Source: Aliivibrio finisterrensis (GTDB taxonomy: Bacteria > Pseudomonadota > Gammaproteobacteria > Enterobacterales > Vibrionaceae). Taken from it: a DNA stretch of 64,000 nucleotides. The stretch lies in NCBI RefSeq assembly GCF_008933155.1, contig NZ_WBVP01000007.1, positions 62,001-126,000 of the forward strand, read 5' to 3'. Below are positions 43,594-55,619 of this stretch, piece after piece (position 1 is the first letter of the stretch; each line of letters begins with the position of its first letter). The translations under genes were made by a program, and so were the position numbers. The notes under the pieces are model-generated. The model did no database searches. It saw only the letters and a program-made list of their open reading frames with translations, and was not told where the DNA came from.

Positions 43594-43785
43594 CTAGTAA
43601 TCTTTTTCTTCTGCGGTTTCACTTTCTGACCAGGTTTTTAACTCAATCGTCAGCGCGATCATAACGGAGGCAAGACTAATTAAAGGAAGTAAGCTGATAT
43701 TCTCAGGGGTGCGTAATACTAATGAGCAAATGGTAACGAAACAAAGAACACAATAAATGGTTAAGCGATCTATTTGAGTAAGCAT
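43594..43785 (-). CDS. Small membrane protein, 63 aa
   Basis: Two hydrophobic segments (IYCVLCFVTICSLVL and LLPLISLASVMIALTI) and a charged C-terminus (TWSESETAEEKDY). AGGA lies 6 nt before the ATG. It probably sits in the inner membrane. No domain recognised; function unknown. About 160 bp separates it from the LysR gene upstream of its terminator side. Confidence 0.65.
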   Translation of the reverse strand: MLTQIDRLTIYCVLCFVTICSLVLRTPENISLLPLISLASVMIALTIELKTWSESETAEEKDY

Positions 43786-43961
43786 ATGACGATCCTTCTA
43801 TTGCTTTCATATCTATAGCTAAAACAACGAAATAACCGTCTAATGTTAATTTGTTGTTAATAAATAATTTACGCTCTTTTCAGTTCTTTGCCAATGTGTA
43901 TTGATTATTTTTTTTACAGCAGTATGATCTTGGTCGCCTTTAACTGTAATGAGATACAACA

Positions 43962-44213
43962 ATGACCATCAACTTTGATACCGCCAACCAAACCTTAGAA
44001 GCGGAAGGATTACGCTGCCCAGAGCCTGTAATGATGGTTAGAAAAACAATTCGACAGATGCAAGATGGTGAAACGCTATTGATCAAAGCAGACGACCCAT
44101 CGACCACGCGTGACATTCCAAGTTTCTGTCGTTTTATGGATCATGAGCTTATTGCGGAAGATACTGATTCGCTGCCTTACCGATTTCTTATCCGTAAAGG
44201 GCTTTCAGCTTAA
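43962..44213 (+). CDS. tusA: Sulfurtransferase TusA
   Basis: 83-aa SirA/TusA-fold protein that relays persulfide sulfur from IscS for tRNA 2-thiouridine and other thiolation. The catalytic Cys is in [12 protein letters not shown], with the D-D-P-S-T-T-R-D-I helix start. Monocistronic with a terminator directly after. Confidence 0.95.
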   Translation: MTINFDTANQTLEAEGLRCPEPVMMVRKTIRQMQDGETLLIKADDPSTTRDIPSFCRFMDHELIAEDTDSLPYRFLIRKGLSA

Positions 44214-44221
44214 GAAATGAT

Positions 44222-44247
44222 AAAGGCGACCACGAGGTCGCCTTTAT
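44222..44247. terminator. Rho-independent terminator after tusA
   Basis: AAAGGCGACC-ACGA-GGTCGCCTTT stem followed by a short AT stretch; it can also serve the convergent minus-strand gene. Confidence 0.85.
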
Positions 44248-44263
44248 ACTGTTTAGGGATAGT

Positions 44264-44515
44264 TTATGTATTGATATCTCGCACTTGTTTTTGAATGCTT
44301 TCAATCTCATATTGCAAGTTACGCATCTCTTTTTTCATTGGTAATACATAATGAACGCGAACCCAAGCATCCACAGATAATGCGGTCGTGACAATTGCCC
44401 CAACGACCATAGGTACCCACATATCGGTCAATACCATACCTAATAAATTAAGCGCCAAAGCGACGGTAAATAAATAACACTGGCTTTGTGGTGAGATAGC
44501 TAAAAAACGAGTCAT
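44264..44515 (-). CDS. Small membrane protein with C-terminal coiled coil, 83 aa
   Basis: Two membrane segments (about 10-30 and 33-55) and a basic/charged helix (MKKEMRNLQYEIESIQKQV) that looks like a short coiled coil. AAAGGAG lies 6 nt before the ATG at 44515, which decides the start over one nine codons upstream. No family recognised with certainty. Confidence 0.7.
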   Translation of the reverse strand: MTRFLAISPQSQCYLFTVALALNLLGMVLTDMWVPMVVGAIVTTALSVDAWVRVHYVLPMKKEMRNLQYEIESIQKQVRDINT

Positions 44516-44665
44516 GATAAGCTCCTTTCCTTTAACAAACATCTACCAATACAACTAATTCTAGCTATAGATTATCATCTCTCTCACAAAACCTATGTGG
44601 TTGGTATCACACTCTTATTCGGATTTTATGAAATTTTGATGACACCGATAACCACAGTCAAACCT

Positions 44666-46294
44666 CTATTCCCCCGTATACACAATCATCACTTTATCTG
44701 ATTCATTTTTGCGTATAACAGCGTAATAAGGTGCTTGCTTCACTACTTGATAATCACCTTGTACTATCGCGGAATGATTCCCTCTAAAAGAGAGTAGTTT
44801 CTTCCAATGAGAACGCAATGACCAATTAAGTCCTGTCGCATCCTCCCAATTCATCATGCTATATAGATCACCTGGTTTTGCACTTTCATCCCCATACCAA
44901 ATCGAAACACTGTCGTGAGATAACAATAAAGCGGAGGCCGCATCTCTGTATTGAGCATAATTATCAGCCGTTAACGCTTGTTGCTTATCTTTATCAAACC
45001 AGGTTAACGCATTCATGGCGACTTTATTTTCAGTCGTTGTTTGAGCACTTAGTTGTGTTTCACATTGAGATTCAATTGACTGCTTTTGAAGGATAAAATG
45101 GTTATTATTTTCTAAATCGACCACAATAAAAGAAGACCCTTCAAGCGCTTTATATTGATTGTCTTTCTTCCATGCTTCAAATGCCTTACTGCCTTGTTCT
45201 TCAAATTGTTTTGTTAACTTAGGCGTTGATTGAGCTAAAATAATGCCATCAATACCAAACTTGGTTACCCATTCAGTCACCCATTGCGTTAATAATGCGT
45301 GTTTATCCTGACTGACTTGGCTCACTGCAGTTGTCGGTTTATTGGTAAAGAAGGTTGGCGTTGACACTACCCCTTCATAATTTGGATTAAACCAATCTGA
45401 AGACCACCATTGTGGGACTTGACCATCTTCACCTTTAAATGCATCTAAATAATGCGTTAGATTCTGACCTTCTTTTGGATGCCAATCATTCCAGTAACTT
45501 GGCAGTTCACTGCTGTCTTTAGGTTGAATAGAAAATTGCTGCAAATCGGCAAGGCTTGGTTGAGAAGGAGCAGTATCAATACTCCACACTACTCTCATTC
45601 CTAATTGATGAGCAAGATCGACAAACGCTCTCATCTCTTGCTCTGAACCCATATTGGTATCAAGCTGTGTCCAATCTAATGTGGCACCACCTGCGTATGG
45701 ATATTCTGGTGTATTGTCATTTTTTCCAGGAAGCCAGCCATGAACTTGCTCTAGTGGTGTCGAAATCCAAAGTACATCAACACCTAGCTCAGCTAAGTAA
45801 TCCAGTTTTTGCGTTAACCCTGCAATATCACCACCTTTAAAACCTTGTGATGAAGTTTGACGACCATAGCTGTGGTCATTCCAACTGTTTCCATTATAAA
45901 AACGATCGGTTGCGATATGATAAAACGTGGCACTCTGCCATTGGAAATCACGCTTCTCTGCTTCTGCTTCCTGTACTGAACTTGATTCTAATAACAGTAA
46001 TCCACCACTATGACGACTTGGTGTTAGCGTTATTTTACCATTCTTCACTTGAGCAATATTGCCCGAGTAAGCATCTGTGACGACTGCACCTTCAGACCAC
46101 AGTTCTGAAACGGTAACCGTCACAGGCTGAATGCCTAATGAAGGACATACACTGACTTGATTCGTCGAATCACTTGAGACTACAGGAGTATTCTGTGAAG
46201 AAGAATTTGCATTATCCGTGGTTGGTAATGAAGTACTTTGACACCCGACCATAAGTGAAAGGGAGATAAGAGTTGTACACACAGATAATTTCAT
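44666..46294 (-). CDS. MalS-like GH13 lipoprotein without catalytic residues (pseudo-amylase)
   Basis: 542 aa from the ATG at 46294, which gives a clean lipoprotein signal (LISLSLMVGCQS; lipobox MVGC). The first ATG, 15 codons upstream, would bury it. From about residue 115 it follows the MalS periplasmic alpha-amylase fold: FYHIATDRFYNGNSWNDHSY, KGGDIAGLTQKLDYLAELGV, and near the end SIWYGDES. The GH13 catalytic blocks are lost: region I reads VVWSIDTAPSQ instead of DVVMNH; region II GIDGIILAQSTPK lacks the nucleophile Asp; region III VVDLENNNHF lacks the acid Glu; region IV LTWFDKDK lacks the His-Asp pair. It may bind but not cut glucans. No maltose genes are adjacent. Confidence 0.8.
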   Translation of the reverse strand: MKLSVCTTLISLSLMVGCQSTSLPTTDNANSSSQNTPVVSSDSTNQVSVCPSLGIQPVTVTVSELWSEGAVVTDAYSGNIAQVKNGKITLTPSRHSGGLLLLESSSVQEAEAEKRDFQWQSATFYHIATDRFYNGNSWNDHSYGRQTSSQGFKGGDIAGLTQKLDYLAELGVDVLWISTPLEQVHGWLPGKNDNTPEYPYAGGATLDWTQLDTNMGSEQEMRAFVDLAHQLGMRVVWSIDTAPSQPSLADLQQFSIQPKDSSELPSYWNDWHPKEGQNLTHYLDAFKGEDGQVPQWWSSDWFNPNYEGVVSTPTFFTNKPTTAVSQVSQDKHALLTQWVTEWVTKFGIDGIILAQSTPKLTKQFEEQGSKAFEAWKKDNQYKALEGSSFIVVDLENNNHFILQKQSIESQCETQLSAQTTTENKVAMNALTWFDKDKQQALTADNYAQYRDAASALLLSHDSVSIWYGDESAKPGDLYSMMNWEDATGLNWSLRSHWKKLLSFRGNHSAIVQGDYQVVKQAPYYAVIRKNESDKVMIVYTGE

Positions 46295-46389
46295 CGAAAT
46301 CAGCAGCCTAATAAAAGAGAGAACATCAATTGTAGTCATTGTTAAGTATATTATTAACCTCTAATTTTCGAAAATACGATATCTAGACA

Positions 46390-46415
46390 AAAAAATACCC
46401 CGCAAAGGCGAGGCA
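46390..46415 (-). terminator. Rho-independent terminator after glyS
   Basis: Minus strand CCTCGC-CTTT-GCGGGG (one G-T pair) followed by T7, 23 bp after the glyS stop. Confidence 0.82.
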
Positions 46416-46437
46416 TTTCATGAAATTTGGCTATTTC

Positions 46438-48519
46438 TTATTTTTGAAGAAGAGAAATATCCGCAATATCTAAGAACAGATTACGAAGCTTGTTAAGCAG
46501 CGTTAAGCGGTTAATCTTAAGCGCTTCATCATCAGCCATAACCATTACACCATCAAAGAAGGCATCAACAGGTTCACGTAACTCAGCTAAACGACTTAGT
46601 GCTTCTTGATAGTTACCTGCAGCAAATACAGGCTCTAATGCTTCAGCTAGGATCTCTACTTTCTCAGCCAATACTTTCTCTGCATCTTCTTGAAGAAGAG
46701 CAAGATCGATTTCTTGAGCCAGTTCGCCATCGAATTTCGCAAGGATATTACCTACACGCTTATTCGCAGCCGCTAGAGATTCTGCAGCGTCTAGTTCACG
46801 GAAGTGAGATACCGCTTTCACACGCTTATCAAAATCAGCAGGTTTCGTTGGACGACGAGCAAGTACCGCTTGGATGATATCTACGCTGAAACCTTCATCT
46901 TGGTACCATGCGCGGAAACGACCTAGCATGAAATCAATCACGTCTGTCGCTACGTTTACATTCGTTAGCTTGCTTGAGCCATCTTCAAGTGCAAATAGAG
47001 ATTGCGCTTTAGCTACTAGGTCAACTAAGTCTAAGTTGTAATCTTTCTCAACGATAATACGTAGAATACCCAGCGCAGCACGGCGAAGTGCAAATGGATC
47101 AGAACCTTTAGGTGCTTGACCAATACCGAAGATACCAACCAATGTATCTAGTTTGTCCGCCATTGCTACTGATGCAGAAATATCTGTGCTTGGTAGTTCA
47201 TCACCCGCAAAACGTGGCATGTATTGCTCATAAAGAGCGAGAGCTACTTGCTCATCTTCACCATCGTGAGTTGCATAGTGCATACCCATCACACCTTGTG
47301 TATCTGTAAATTCAAATACCATAGATGTCATTAAGTCACACTTAGCTAGAAGGCCCGCACGTTGAGATTTCTCAACATCCGCACCAATTTGCTCAGCAAT
47401 GTAACCTGCAAGCTCAGTAATACGGTCAGTTTTGTCTTTGATCGTACCTAATTGCTTTTGGAAGATAGCTTGTTCTAACTCAGGTAGACGGTCGATAAGT
47501 GGACGCTTACGGTCTGTGTTGAAGAAGAATTCTGCATCAGCAAGGCGTGGGCGAACCACTTTCTCGTTACCTTCGATAACGTGACGAGGCTCTTTAGATT
47601 CGATATTAGAAACGAAAATGAAGTTAGGAAGTAGGTTCTTCTCTTCGTCATACACAGGGAAGTATTTTTGGTCACCCTTCATTGTGTAAACTAACGCTTC
47701 TGAAGGCACTTTTAAGAACTCTTGTTCAAATTTAGCCGTTAATACTACTGGCCATTCAACAAGAGAAGTCACTTCTTCTACTAAGTCATCTTCTAGATCC
47801 GCTGTACCGCCTACTGCTGCCGCTGCTTTTTGAGCATCAGCAAGGATGATCGCTTTACGCGCATCGTAGTCAGCCATTACTTTACCGCGCTCTTCTAAGA
47901 TCGCAGGGTATTGTTCAGCAGAGTCAATCGTAAACTCGCTTTCACCCATGAAACGGTGACCACGAAGTGTACGAGTAGAAGCAACGCCTAAGATAGAACC
48001 TTCAATCAGTTCGTCACCCAATAGGATAGTCAGTGTTTTTACTGGACGAATAAATTGAATGTCTGAGTTACCCCAACGCATTGCTTTAGGAATTGGTAAA
48101 CCTGCTAATGCTTTTGCTGCTAATTCAACAACAAGATCTTGTACAGGTTGGCCTTTCACAGCTTCTTTATGAAGTAGCCATTCACCTTTGTCTGTTTTTA
48201 GACGCTCAGCTTGTTCAACCGTAATACCGTTACCACGAGCCCAACCTTGAGCCGCTTTGGTTGGATTACCATCCGCATCAAATGCAGATGCGATAGCTGG
48301 ACCACGTTTTTCAACAATTTTATCTGCTTGACCTTCATCTAATTCAGCCACTTTAAGCGCTAAACGACGAGGCGTTGCATACCATTTAATACCTTGGTGT
48401 GCTAAATCAGCCGCTTTTAGGCCAGCTTCAAAGTTAGAAGCAAATGCCTCCGCTAATGAACGAAGCGCTGTAGGTGGAAGCTCTTCAGTACCTAATTCGA
48501 TTAGAAAATTCTTCGCCAT
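46438..48519 (-). CDS. glyS: Glycine-tRNA ligase beta subunit
   Basis: 693 aa, beta subunit of the alpha2beta2 bacterial glycyl-tRNA synthetase, with the N-terminal start [20 protein letters not shown] and C-terminal tRNA-binding anticodon domain (about 560-690). It recognises tRNA-Gly while GlyQ supplies the active site. It follows glyQ by 2 bp. Confidence 0.97.
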   Translation of the reverse strand: MAKNFLIELGTEELPPTALRSLAEAFASNFEAGLKAADLAHQGIKWYATPRRLALKVAELDEGQADKIVEKRGPAIASAFDADGNPTKAAQGWARGNGITVEQAERLKTDKGEWLLHKEAVKGQPVQDLVVELAAKALAGLPIPKAMRWGNSDIQFIRPVKTLTILLGDELIEGSILGVASTRTLRGHRFMGESEFTIDSAEQYPAILEERGKVMADYDARKAIILADAQKAAAAVGGTADLEDDLVEEVTSLVEWPVVLTAKFEQEFLKVPSEALVYTMKGDQKYFPVYDEEKNLLPNFIFVSNIESKEPRHVIEGNEKVVRPRLADAEFFFNTDRKRPLIDRLPELEQAIFQKQLGTIKDKTDRITELAGYIAEQIGADVEKSQRAGLLAKCDLMTSMVFEFTDTQGVMGMHYATHDGEDEQVALALYEQYMPRFAGDELPSTDISASVAMADKLDTLVGIFGIGQAPKGSDPFALRRAALGILRIIVEKDYNLDLVDLVAKAQSLFALEDGSSKLTNVNVATDVIDFMLGRFRAWYQDEGFSVDIIQAVLARRPTKPADFDKRVKAVSHFRELDAAESLAAANKRVGNILAKFDGELAQEIDLALLQEDAEKVLAEKVEILAEALEPVFAAGNYQEALSRLAELREPVDAFFDGVMVMADDEALKINRLTLLNKLRNLFLDIADISLLQK

Positions 48520-48521
48520 GA

Positions 48522-49454
48522 TTACTTCTCCTCAGTTGCTGTCGGTTTATTAGAACGACACATAGGGAAGCCTAGCGCTTCACGTGATGCATAGTATGCT
48601 TCTGCAACCGATTTAGTTAGATTACGAATACGAAGGATATAACGCTGACGCTCTGTTACAGAGATTGCTTTACGAGCATCTAGCAGGTTGAATGCATGAC
48701 CTGCTTTTAGAATGCGCTCGTACGCTGGAAGAGGTAGAGGCTTTTCAAGTTCAAGCAGCTCTTTACATTCTTTCTCACACTGTTCGAAGAAACCAAATAG
48801 GAAATCAACATCCGCGTGTTCAAAGTTGTAAGTCGATTGCTCAACTTCGTTTTGGTGGAAGATGTCACCGTAAGTAACCACGCCTTGAGGACCATGGTTC
48901 CACACAAGATCGTAAACTGAGTCTACTTCTTGAATGTACATAGCCAGACGCTCAATACCGTAAGTGATTTCACCTGTTACAGGTTTACACTCAAGGCCAC
49001 CAACTTGTTGGAAGTAAGTAAATTGCGTTACTTCCATGCCATTTAGCCAAATCTCCCAACCTAGCCCCCAAGCACCCAATGTTGGGTTTTCCCAGTTGTC
49101 TTCTACGAAACGAATATCATGAACAAGTGGATCGATACCAAGCACTTCTAAAGAACCTAGGTACAGCTCTTGAATGTTATCTGGTGAAGGCTTTAACGCT
49201 ACCTGAAATTGATAGTAGTGCTGCAGACGGTTTGGGTTTTCACCATAACGGCCATCCGTAGGACGACGAGATGGTTGAACATAAGCGGTAGCCATTGGCT
49301 CTGGGCCAAGTGCACGCAGACATGTCATTGGGTGAGATGTACCAGCACCTACTTCCATATCTAGAGGCTGTACAATCGTACAACCGTTTTGTGCCCAATA
49401 ATCCTGCAGCGCGAGGATCATTCCCTGGAAGGTTTTGATATCGTATTTTTGCAT
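48522..49454 (-). CDS. glyQ: Glycine-tRNA ligase alpha subunit
   Basis: 310-aa catalytic subunit of class II glycyl-tRNA synthetase, with [20 protein letters not shown], the [20 protein letters not shown] motif 2 region and [22 protein letters not shown] near motif 3. Upstream, 218 bp to avtA shows no riboswitch I recognise. Confidence 0.97.
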   Translation of the reverse strand: MQKYDIKTFQGMILALQDYWAQNGCTIVQPLDMEVGAGTSHPMTCLRALGPEPMATAYVQPSRRPTDGRYGENPNRLQHYYQFQVALKPSPDNIQELYLGSLEVLGIDPLVHDIRFVEDNWENPTLGAWGLGWEIWLNGMEVTQFTYFQQVGGLECKPVTGEITYGIERLAMYIQEVDSVYDLVWNHGPQGVVTYGDIFHQNEVEQSTYNFEHADVDFLFGFFEQCEKECKELLELEKPLPLPAYERILKAGHAFNLLDARKAISVTERQRYILRIRNLTKSVAEAYYASREALGFPMCRSNKPTATEEK

Positions 49455-49672
49455 AATTTAATTCGCGCGATGGTTGATAAATATAACCAAGAAGTATACC
49501 TCGCTGCCCTCTTTGGGAGTAGCAAAAATAAGCACTTTCTTAAAATTCACAGTGAGTTTACGGTTTAATCAATAAAATTCGGACTTATCTTGGCTCTTTA
49601 TCTCTGTTTGGTGTTGAGGTATGTTGTTAAAACAATCAATACTCAGACTCAACAAATAGCGCGGTAGTCGTA

Positions 49673-50920
49673 ATGAAGTTTACTCAATTTGGCGAAAAAT
49701 TTACTCGTTACAGTGGGATCACCCAATTAATGGATGATCTAAATGATGGCTTACGTACCCCAGGAGCAATCATGCTCGGTGGTGGTAACCCTGCAGGCAT
49801 TCCCGCCATGCTCGACTACTTTAAAAGCGCCTCACAAGAAATGCTCGATTCAGGTGAACTGGTTGCAGCAATGGCCAATTATGATGGCCCACAAGGTAAA
49901 GACTCTTTTGTTAAAGCATTAGCAAAACTATTAAAAGAGACTTACGGTTGGGATATTTCAGAGAAAAATATCTCTCTAACCAATGGGTCTCAAAGTGCTT
50001 TCTTCAGTCTATTTAACCTTTTAGCAGGCACTTATGCGGATGGTTCAAAAAAGAGAATTTTACTACCTCTTGCTCCGGAATATATTGGCTATGCGGACTC
50101 TGAACTAGAAGTCGACAGTTTTATTTCTTACCGTCCTGAGATTGAATTACTCGATAACGGTTTGTTTAAATACCACGTTGATTTTAGCCAGTTAACTGTT
50201 GACGATTCTGTGGGAGCAATTTGTGTTTCTCGTCCTACCAATCCAACGGGGAATGTCATTACGGATGAAGAAGTGGCCAAACTCGACACATTAGCTCGTG
50301 AACATAATATTCCGTTAATTCTTGATAATGCTTATGGCACCCCTTTCCCGAATATTATCTTTGAAGAAGTCACGCCATTTTGGAATGAAAACACCATTCT
50401 TTGCATGAGCCTTTCTAAGCTTGGTTTACCTGGGTTACGTTGTGGCATTGTGATTGCCAATGAAGAAATGACAGCAGCCATCACTAACCTAAATGGCATT
50501 ATCAATCTTGCACCAGGAAGTATGGGCCCTGCAATTGCTTTGCACATGATTGAATCAGGTGACTTATTGCGTTTAAGTGAGGAGGTTATCCAGCCTTTCT
50601 ATCGCCATAAATCTCAAGCTGCAGTTAAGATGTTACAAACGGCGATTACCGATCCTCGTTTTCGCATTCACAAACCTGAGGGCGCTATTTTCTTGTGGCT
50701 ATGGTTTGATGAATTACCTATCACGACAATGGAATTGTATAAACGCTTGAAAGCGCGTGGCGTATTAATTGTCCCGGGTGAGTACTTCTTTATTGGACAA
50801 GATGACAGTTGGGAGCACGCTCATCAATGCTTACGTATGAACTACGTTCAAGATGAAGATATGATGCAAAAAGGCATTAATATTATTGCAGAAGAAGTGC
50901 TTAAGGCCTATTCAGAGTAG
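49673..50920 (+). CDS. avtA: Valine-pyruvate aminotransferase
   Basis: 415-aa fold-type I PLP aminotransferase that interconverts valine/alanine and the corresponding keto acids. Start KFTQFGEKFTRYSGITQLMD is characteristic of AvtA; the PLP lysine is in SLSKLGLPGLRCG, with SRPTNPTGNV before it. Divergent from glyQS. The region after its stop holds two structured repeats rather than an ordinary terminator. Confidence 0.94.
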   Translation: MKFTQFGEKFTRYSGITQLMDDLNDGLRTPGAIMLGGGNPAGIPAMLDYFKSASQEMLDSGELVAAMANYDGPQGKDSFVKALAKLLKETYGWDISEKNISLTNGSQSAFFSLFNLLAGTYADGSKKRILLPLAPEYIGYADSELEVDSFISYRPEIELLDNGLFKYHVDFSQLTVDDSVGAICVSRPTNPTGNVITDEEVAKLDTLAREHNIPLILDNAYGTPFPNIIFEEVTPFWNENTILCMSLSKLGLPGLRCGIVIANEEMTAAITNLNGIINLAPGSMGPAIALHMIESGDLLRLSEEVIQPFYRHKSQAAVKMLQTAITDPRFRIHKPEGAIFLWLWFDELPITTMELYKRLKARGVLIVPGEYFFIGQDDSWEHAHQCLRMNYVQDEDMMQKGINIIAEEVLKAYSE

Positions 50921-50935
50921 TTCAATAACTCAAAT

Positions 50936-51035
50936 AATAGCTTGTTGCTTTGGAGTCAGCAATTCTGTTTGTCATAACTAAACAAGCAACACATACAGGT
51001 GCCATCTATTGATGATGGAAAAGCAATAAGCTATT
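50936..51035 (+). repeat. 100-nt structured repeat, copy 1
   Basis: A 16-bp closing stem, AATAGCTTGTTGCTTT with AAAGCAATAAGCTATT, fully paired on the plus strand if one G-U is allowed (it would be an A-C mismatch on the other strand). Inside is a second hairpin CCATC-TATTGAT-GATGG (51002-51018). It lies 16 bp after the avtA stop and reads in the same direction. Confidence 0.8.
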
Positions 51036-51058
51036 GATACAACAATCTAATCTCAAAT

Positions 51059-51158
51059 AATGACTTGTTGCTTTGGAATCAACAATTCTGTTTGTCATCG
51101 CTAAATTAACCACTCCTACCGATGCCATCTATTGGTGATGGAAAAGCAATAAGTCATT
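51059..51158 (+). repeat. 100-nt structured repeat, copy 2
   Basis: Same length and plan as copy 1, 123 bp downstream: AATGACTTGTTGCTTT with AAAGCAATAAGTCATT, inner hairpin CCATC-TATTGGT-GATGG. Two adjacent stem pairs are changed on both sides (A-T to G-C and G-C to A-T), so pairing is preserved while sequence changes. Loop sequence between the hairpins is less conserved. Confidence 0.8.
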
Positions 51159-51179
51159 AATAAATAACCTAGCGAACAT

Positions 51180-51204
51180 AAAAAAGGCGCTATCACAGCG
51201 CCTT
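51180..51204 (-). terminator. Rho-independent terminator after ibpA
   Basis: Minus strand AAGGCGCTG-TGAT-AGCGCC with T6, 27 bp beyond the ibpA stop. On the plus strand the hairpin is followed by CTTCATTT, so it mainly serves ibpA. Confidence 0.85.
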
Positions 51205-51230
51205 CATTTCAAATTTTCACCAATCTACGA

Positions 51231-51665
51231 TTAGCTTTCCAGTAAGTTATTACCGTTAATTGCAATCTTACGAGGCTGCATCGCTTCTGGAATTTCACGT
51301 TCTAAATCAACATGCAGTAAACCATTTTCCATGGTTGCGCCCACCACTTTCACATAATCCGCTAATTGGAATTTACGCTCAAAGTTACGCTCTGCAATAC
51401 CTTGGTATAGGTACGTTTTCGCTTCATCCGATTCAGGACGCTCACCGCGTACAATCAGCATATTCTCGTGTTGAGTTAACTCGATTTGTTCATCAGCAAA
51501 ACCCGCCACCGCCATGGTTATACGGTAGTTATGTTCTGATTTTTGCTCGATGTTATAGGGAGGGTAACCACCATTAGTTTTCGCTGAGTGGCTTTCCATT
51601 TGATTGAAAAGACGATCAAAACCAATTGCTGAACGGTACAGTGGAGTGAAATCTACATTACGCAT
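51231..51665 (-). CDS. ibpA: Small heat-shock protein IbpA (Hsp20)
   Basis: 144-aa alpha-crystallin-domain chaperone that holds unfolding proteins on aggregates for DnaK/ClpB. Start [20 protein letters not shown], core [22 protein letters not shown], and the C-terminal I-x-I (KIAING region). The ATG at 51665 is used because AAGGA lies 8 nt upstream inside a ROSE-type hairpin; the frame's earlier ATG codons lie in the leader. Confidence 0.95.
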   Translation of the reverse strand: MRNVDFTPLYRSAIGFDRLFNQMESHSAKTNGGYPPYNIEQKSEHNYRITMAVAGFADEQIELTQHENMLIVRGERPESDEAKTYLYQGIAERNFERKFQLADYVKVVGATMENGLLHVDLEREIPEAMQPRKIAINGNNLLES

Positions 51666-51669
51666 AATA

Positions 51670-51717
51670 CTATCCTTTATTTTAAGCAATAGTGAGTACA
51701 ACTACCCCAAACTTGGG
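51670..51717 (-). promoter_or_regulatory. ROSE-type RNA thermometer in the ibpA leader
   Basis: Minus-strand RNA CUAUUGCUU pairs with AAGGAUAG across a short A-rich loop, hiding the Shine-Dalgarno. UUGCU opposite GGA gives the U-G, G-G and bulged C pattern of ROSE elements. A second hairpin CCCAA-GT-TTGGG (51704-51717) lies upstream, as in multi-hairpin ROSE leaders. A TATAAT box is at about 51740, with a CTTG element upstream of it. Confidence 0.75.
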
Positions 51718-51922
51718 TCCTTAGTTGCCTCTATCAAATTATAAGACTTTCCGTTTTGGACAAGTCATGTTCAGAAGACCCTTTCGGCATCCTCTTCATA
51801 ACTAGATATGCGGCTCAGTAATTTTATTTTCAAGAGATATAGCCAAAAATATTTTCCATTCCCATTCAAAACTAATACCAAACAACTGAACTACAAACGA
51901 AAACAAACCCCAAATTCCAGAT

Positions 51923-51952
51923 AAAAAAAAGCACCGCCAACAGCAGTGCTTC
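51923..51952 (-). terminator. Rho-independent terminator downstream of gyrB
   Basis: Minus strand AAGCACTGC-TGTTG-GCGGTGCTT followed by T8, about 140 nt after the gyrB stop. Confidence 0.85.
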
Positions 51953-51990
51953 TTAATTTTCAACTTAGCATTTATGATTCTAGATGAAGT

Positions 51991-52070
51991 CAGCTCGTTC
52001 TAATTCAAGAAGAAGGCGCGGAGCTTATGAACATAAGTGAGCACCTTCGACGCAGAAGTAGAACTAACTG
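51991..52070. repeat. 80-bp imperfect palindrome after gyrB
   Basis: Nested pairs CAG/CTG, GTTCTA/TAGAAC, TTC/GAA, GAAGG/CCTTC and CTTATG/CATAAG around an AA loop make a long interrupted hairpin. It lies between the gyrB stop and its terminator, so it will be in the gyrB mRNA 3' end. No frame; it resembles a REP/palindromic-type element. Confidence 0.65.
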
Positions 52071-52091
52071 GCAAAATATAGGATTAAAAAT

Positions 52092-54512
<2,421 letters not shown>

Positions 54513-54526
54513 TTACTCTCGCGTTT

Positions 54527-55606
54527 TTATCCTTGGGCTATTTTGCCATGTTCTATCTCGAACATCTTGCTTTCTTCATCATGCATATCTGCAATCTGTT
54601 CAGCAGTAATCGAACTAATAAACACCTGCGCCTTTGTCTGTTTCAAATATTGAGCCAGCAATTGACGGCGATGACTATCCAGTTCAGAAGCAAAATCGTC
54701 TATTAAATAGATGCACTGCTTTCCTGTTGCTTCTGTTAAATGTTGCCCCTGCGCTAATCGTAGCGCACATACCATCAACTTTAGTTGACCACGAGACAAC
54801 ACATCTTCAACAGGAGTGCCTGCAACTTTAATTCGTAAGTCGGCTTTATTTGGGCCGCCGACGGTATAACCCAGCTGTTTATCTCGCTCAAAGTTCTTCT
54901 TGAGCAAATCTGCGTATGGGGTTTCTCTATCCCAACCGCGATAGTATGACAGCTTTATGTCATATTCTGGTAAGAATGCCTGACATATTTGTTGAGTTGC
55001 TTCAGATATGTGATTGATGTAATCCACTCGCCACTGATCTATTTTTTCAGCCAGTTGTGCGAGTTCCAAATCCCAGTAGCTTAGCTCTCTATAACTCTGT
55101 GCCGTTTTTAATAATGCATTACGTTGCTTGGTTAATCGCTTCACTCGGCTCCATGCTTCATAAAAAGCAGGTTCCACGTGAAACACTCCCCAATCGATAA
55201 ATGCTCGGCGAAATTTAGGGCCATCAGTCACTAATTCGAACCCTTCAGGGTGAATTAATTGAAGCGGTAAAACCTTAGCTAATTGTGCCAGTTTTTGCCC
55301 ACTTTCTCCGCCTATTTTAACCTCTGTAGTACCGTCACGCTGCTTATTTATACCAATAGGCAGCTCAAAGTTTTCTGGTGTGGTGAAACGACCATGAATA
55401 AAAAGCTCGTTACAGTCATGTCTAATGATCCGACCGGTTAACGAGCTCTTAAATGAACGGCCATGTCCGAGCAAATAGATCGCTTCTAGGACACTGGTTT
55501 TACCACTGCCATTGGCACCCGTAACAAAATTAAAGCCAGATGATAATTGAATATCACACGTCTTTATATTACGAAAATCATTAATGATTAGGCGTGATAA
55601 TGGCAT
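54527..55606 (-). CDS. recF: DNA replication and repair protein RecF
   Basis: 359-aa SMC-like ATPase that loads RecA on gapped DNA with RecO/RecR. Walker [21 protein letters not shown], signature motif [10 protein letters not shown], Walker [16 protein letters not shown]. Between dnaN (13-bp gap) and gyrB. A degenerate parS site lies in its codons. Confidence 0.97.
   Translation of the reverse strand: MPLSRLIINDFRNIKTCDIQLSSGFNFVTGANGSGKTSVLEAIYLLGHGRSFKSSLTGRIIRHDCNELFIHGRFTTPENFELPIGINKQRDGTTEVKIGGESGQKLAQLAKVLPLQLIHPEGFELVTDGPKFRRAFIDWGVFHVEPAFYEAWSRVKRLTKQRNALLKTAQSYRELSYWDLELAQLAEKIDQWRVDYINHISEATQQICQAFLPEYDIKLSYYRGWDRETPYADLLKKNFERDKQLGYTVGGPNKADLRIKVAGTPVEDVLSRGQLKLMVCALRLAQGQHLTEATGKQCIYLIDDFASELDSHRRQLLAQYLKQTKAQVFISSITAEQIADMHDEESKMFEIEHGKIAQG
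55170..55185. promoter_or_regulatory. parS: Probable ParB-binding site (parS), two mismatches, inside recF
   Basis: GGTTCCACGTGAAACA differs from the parS consensus at positions 1 and 5 but keeps CACGTGAAACA. It is the site closest to the origin side of this window. Confidence 0.7.
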
Positions 55607-55619
55607 TGATAGTTAAAAT

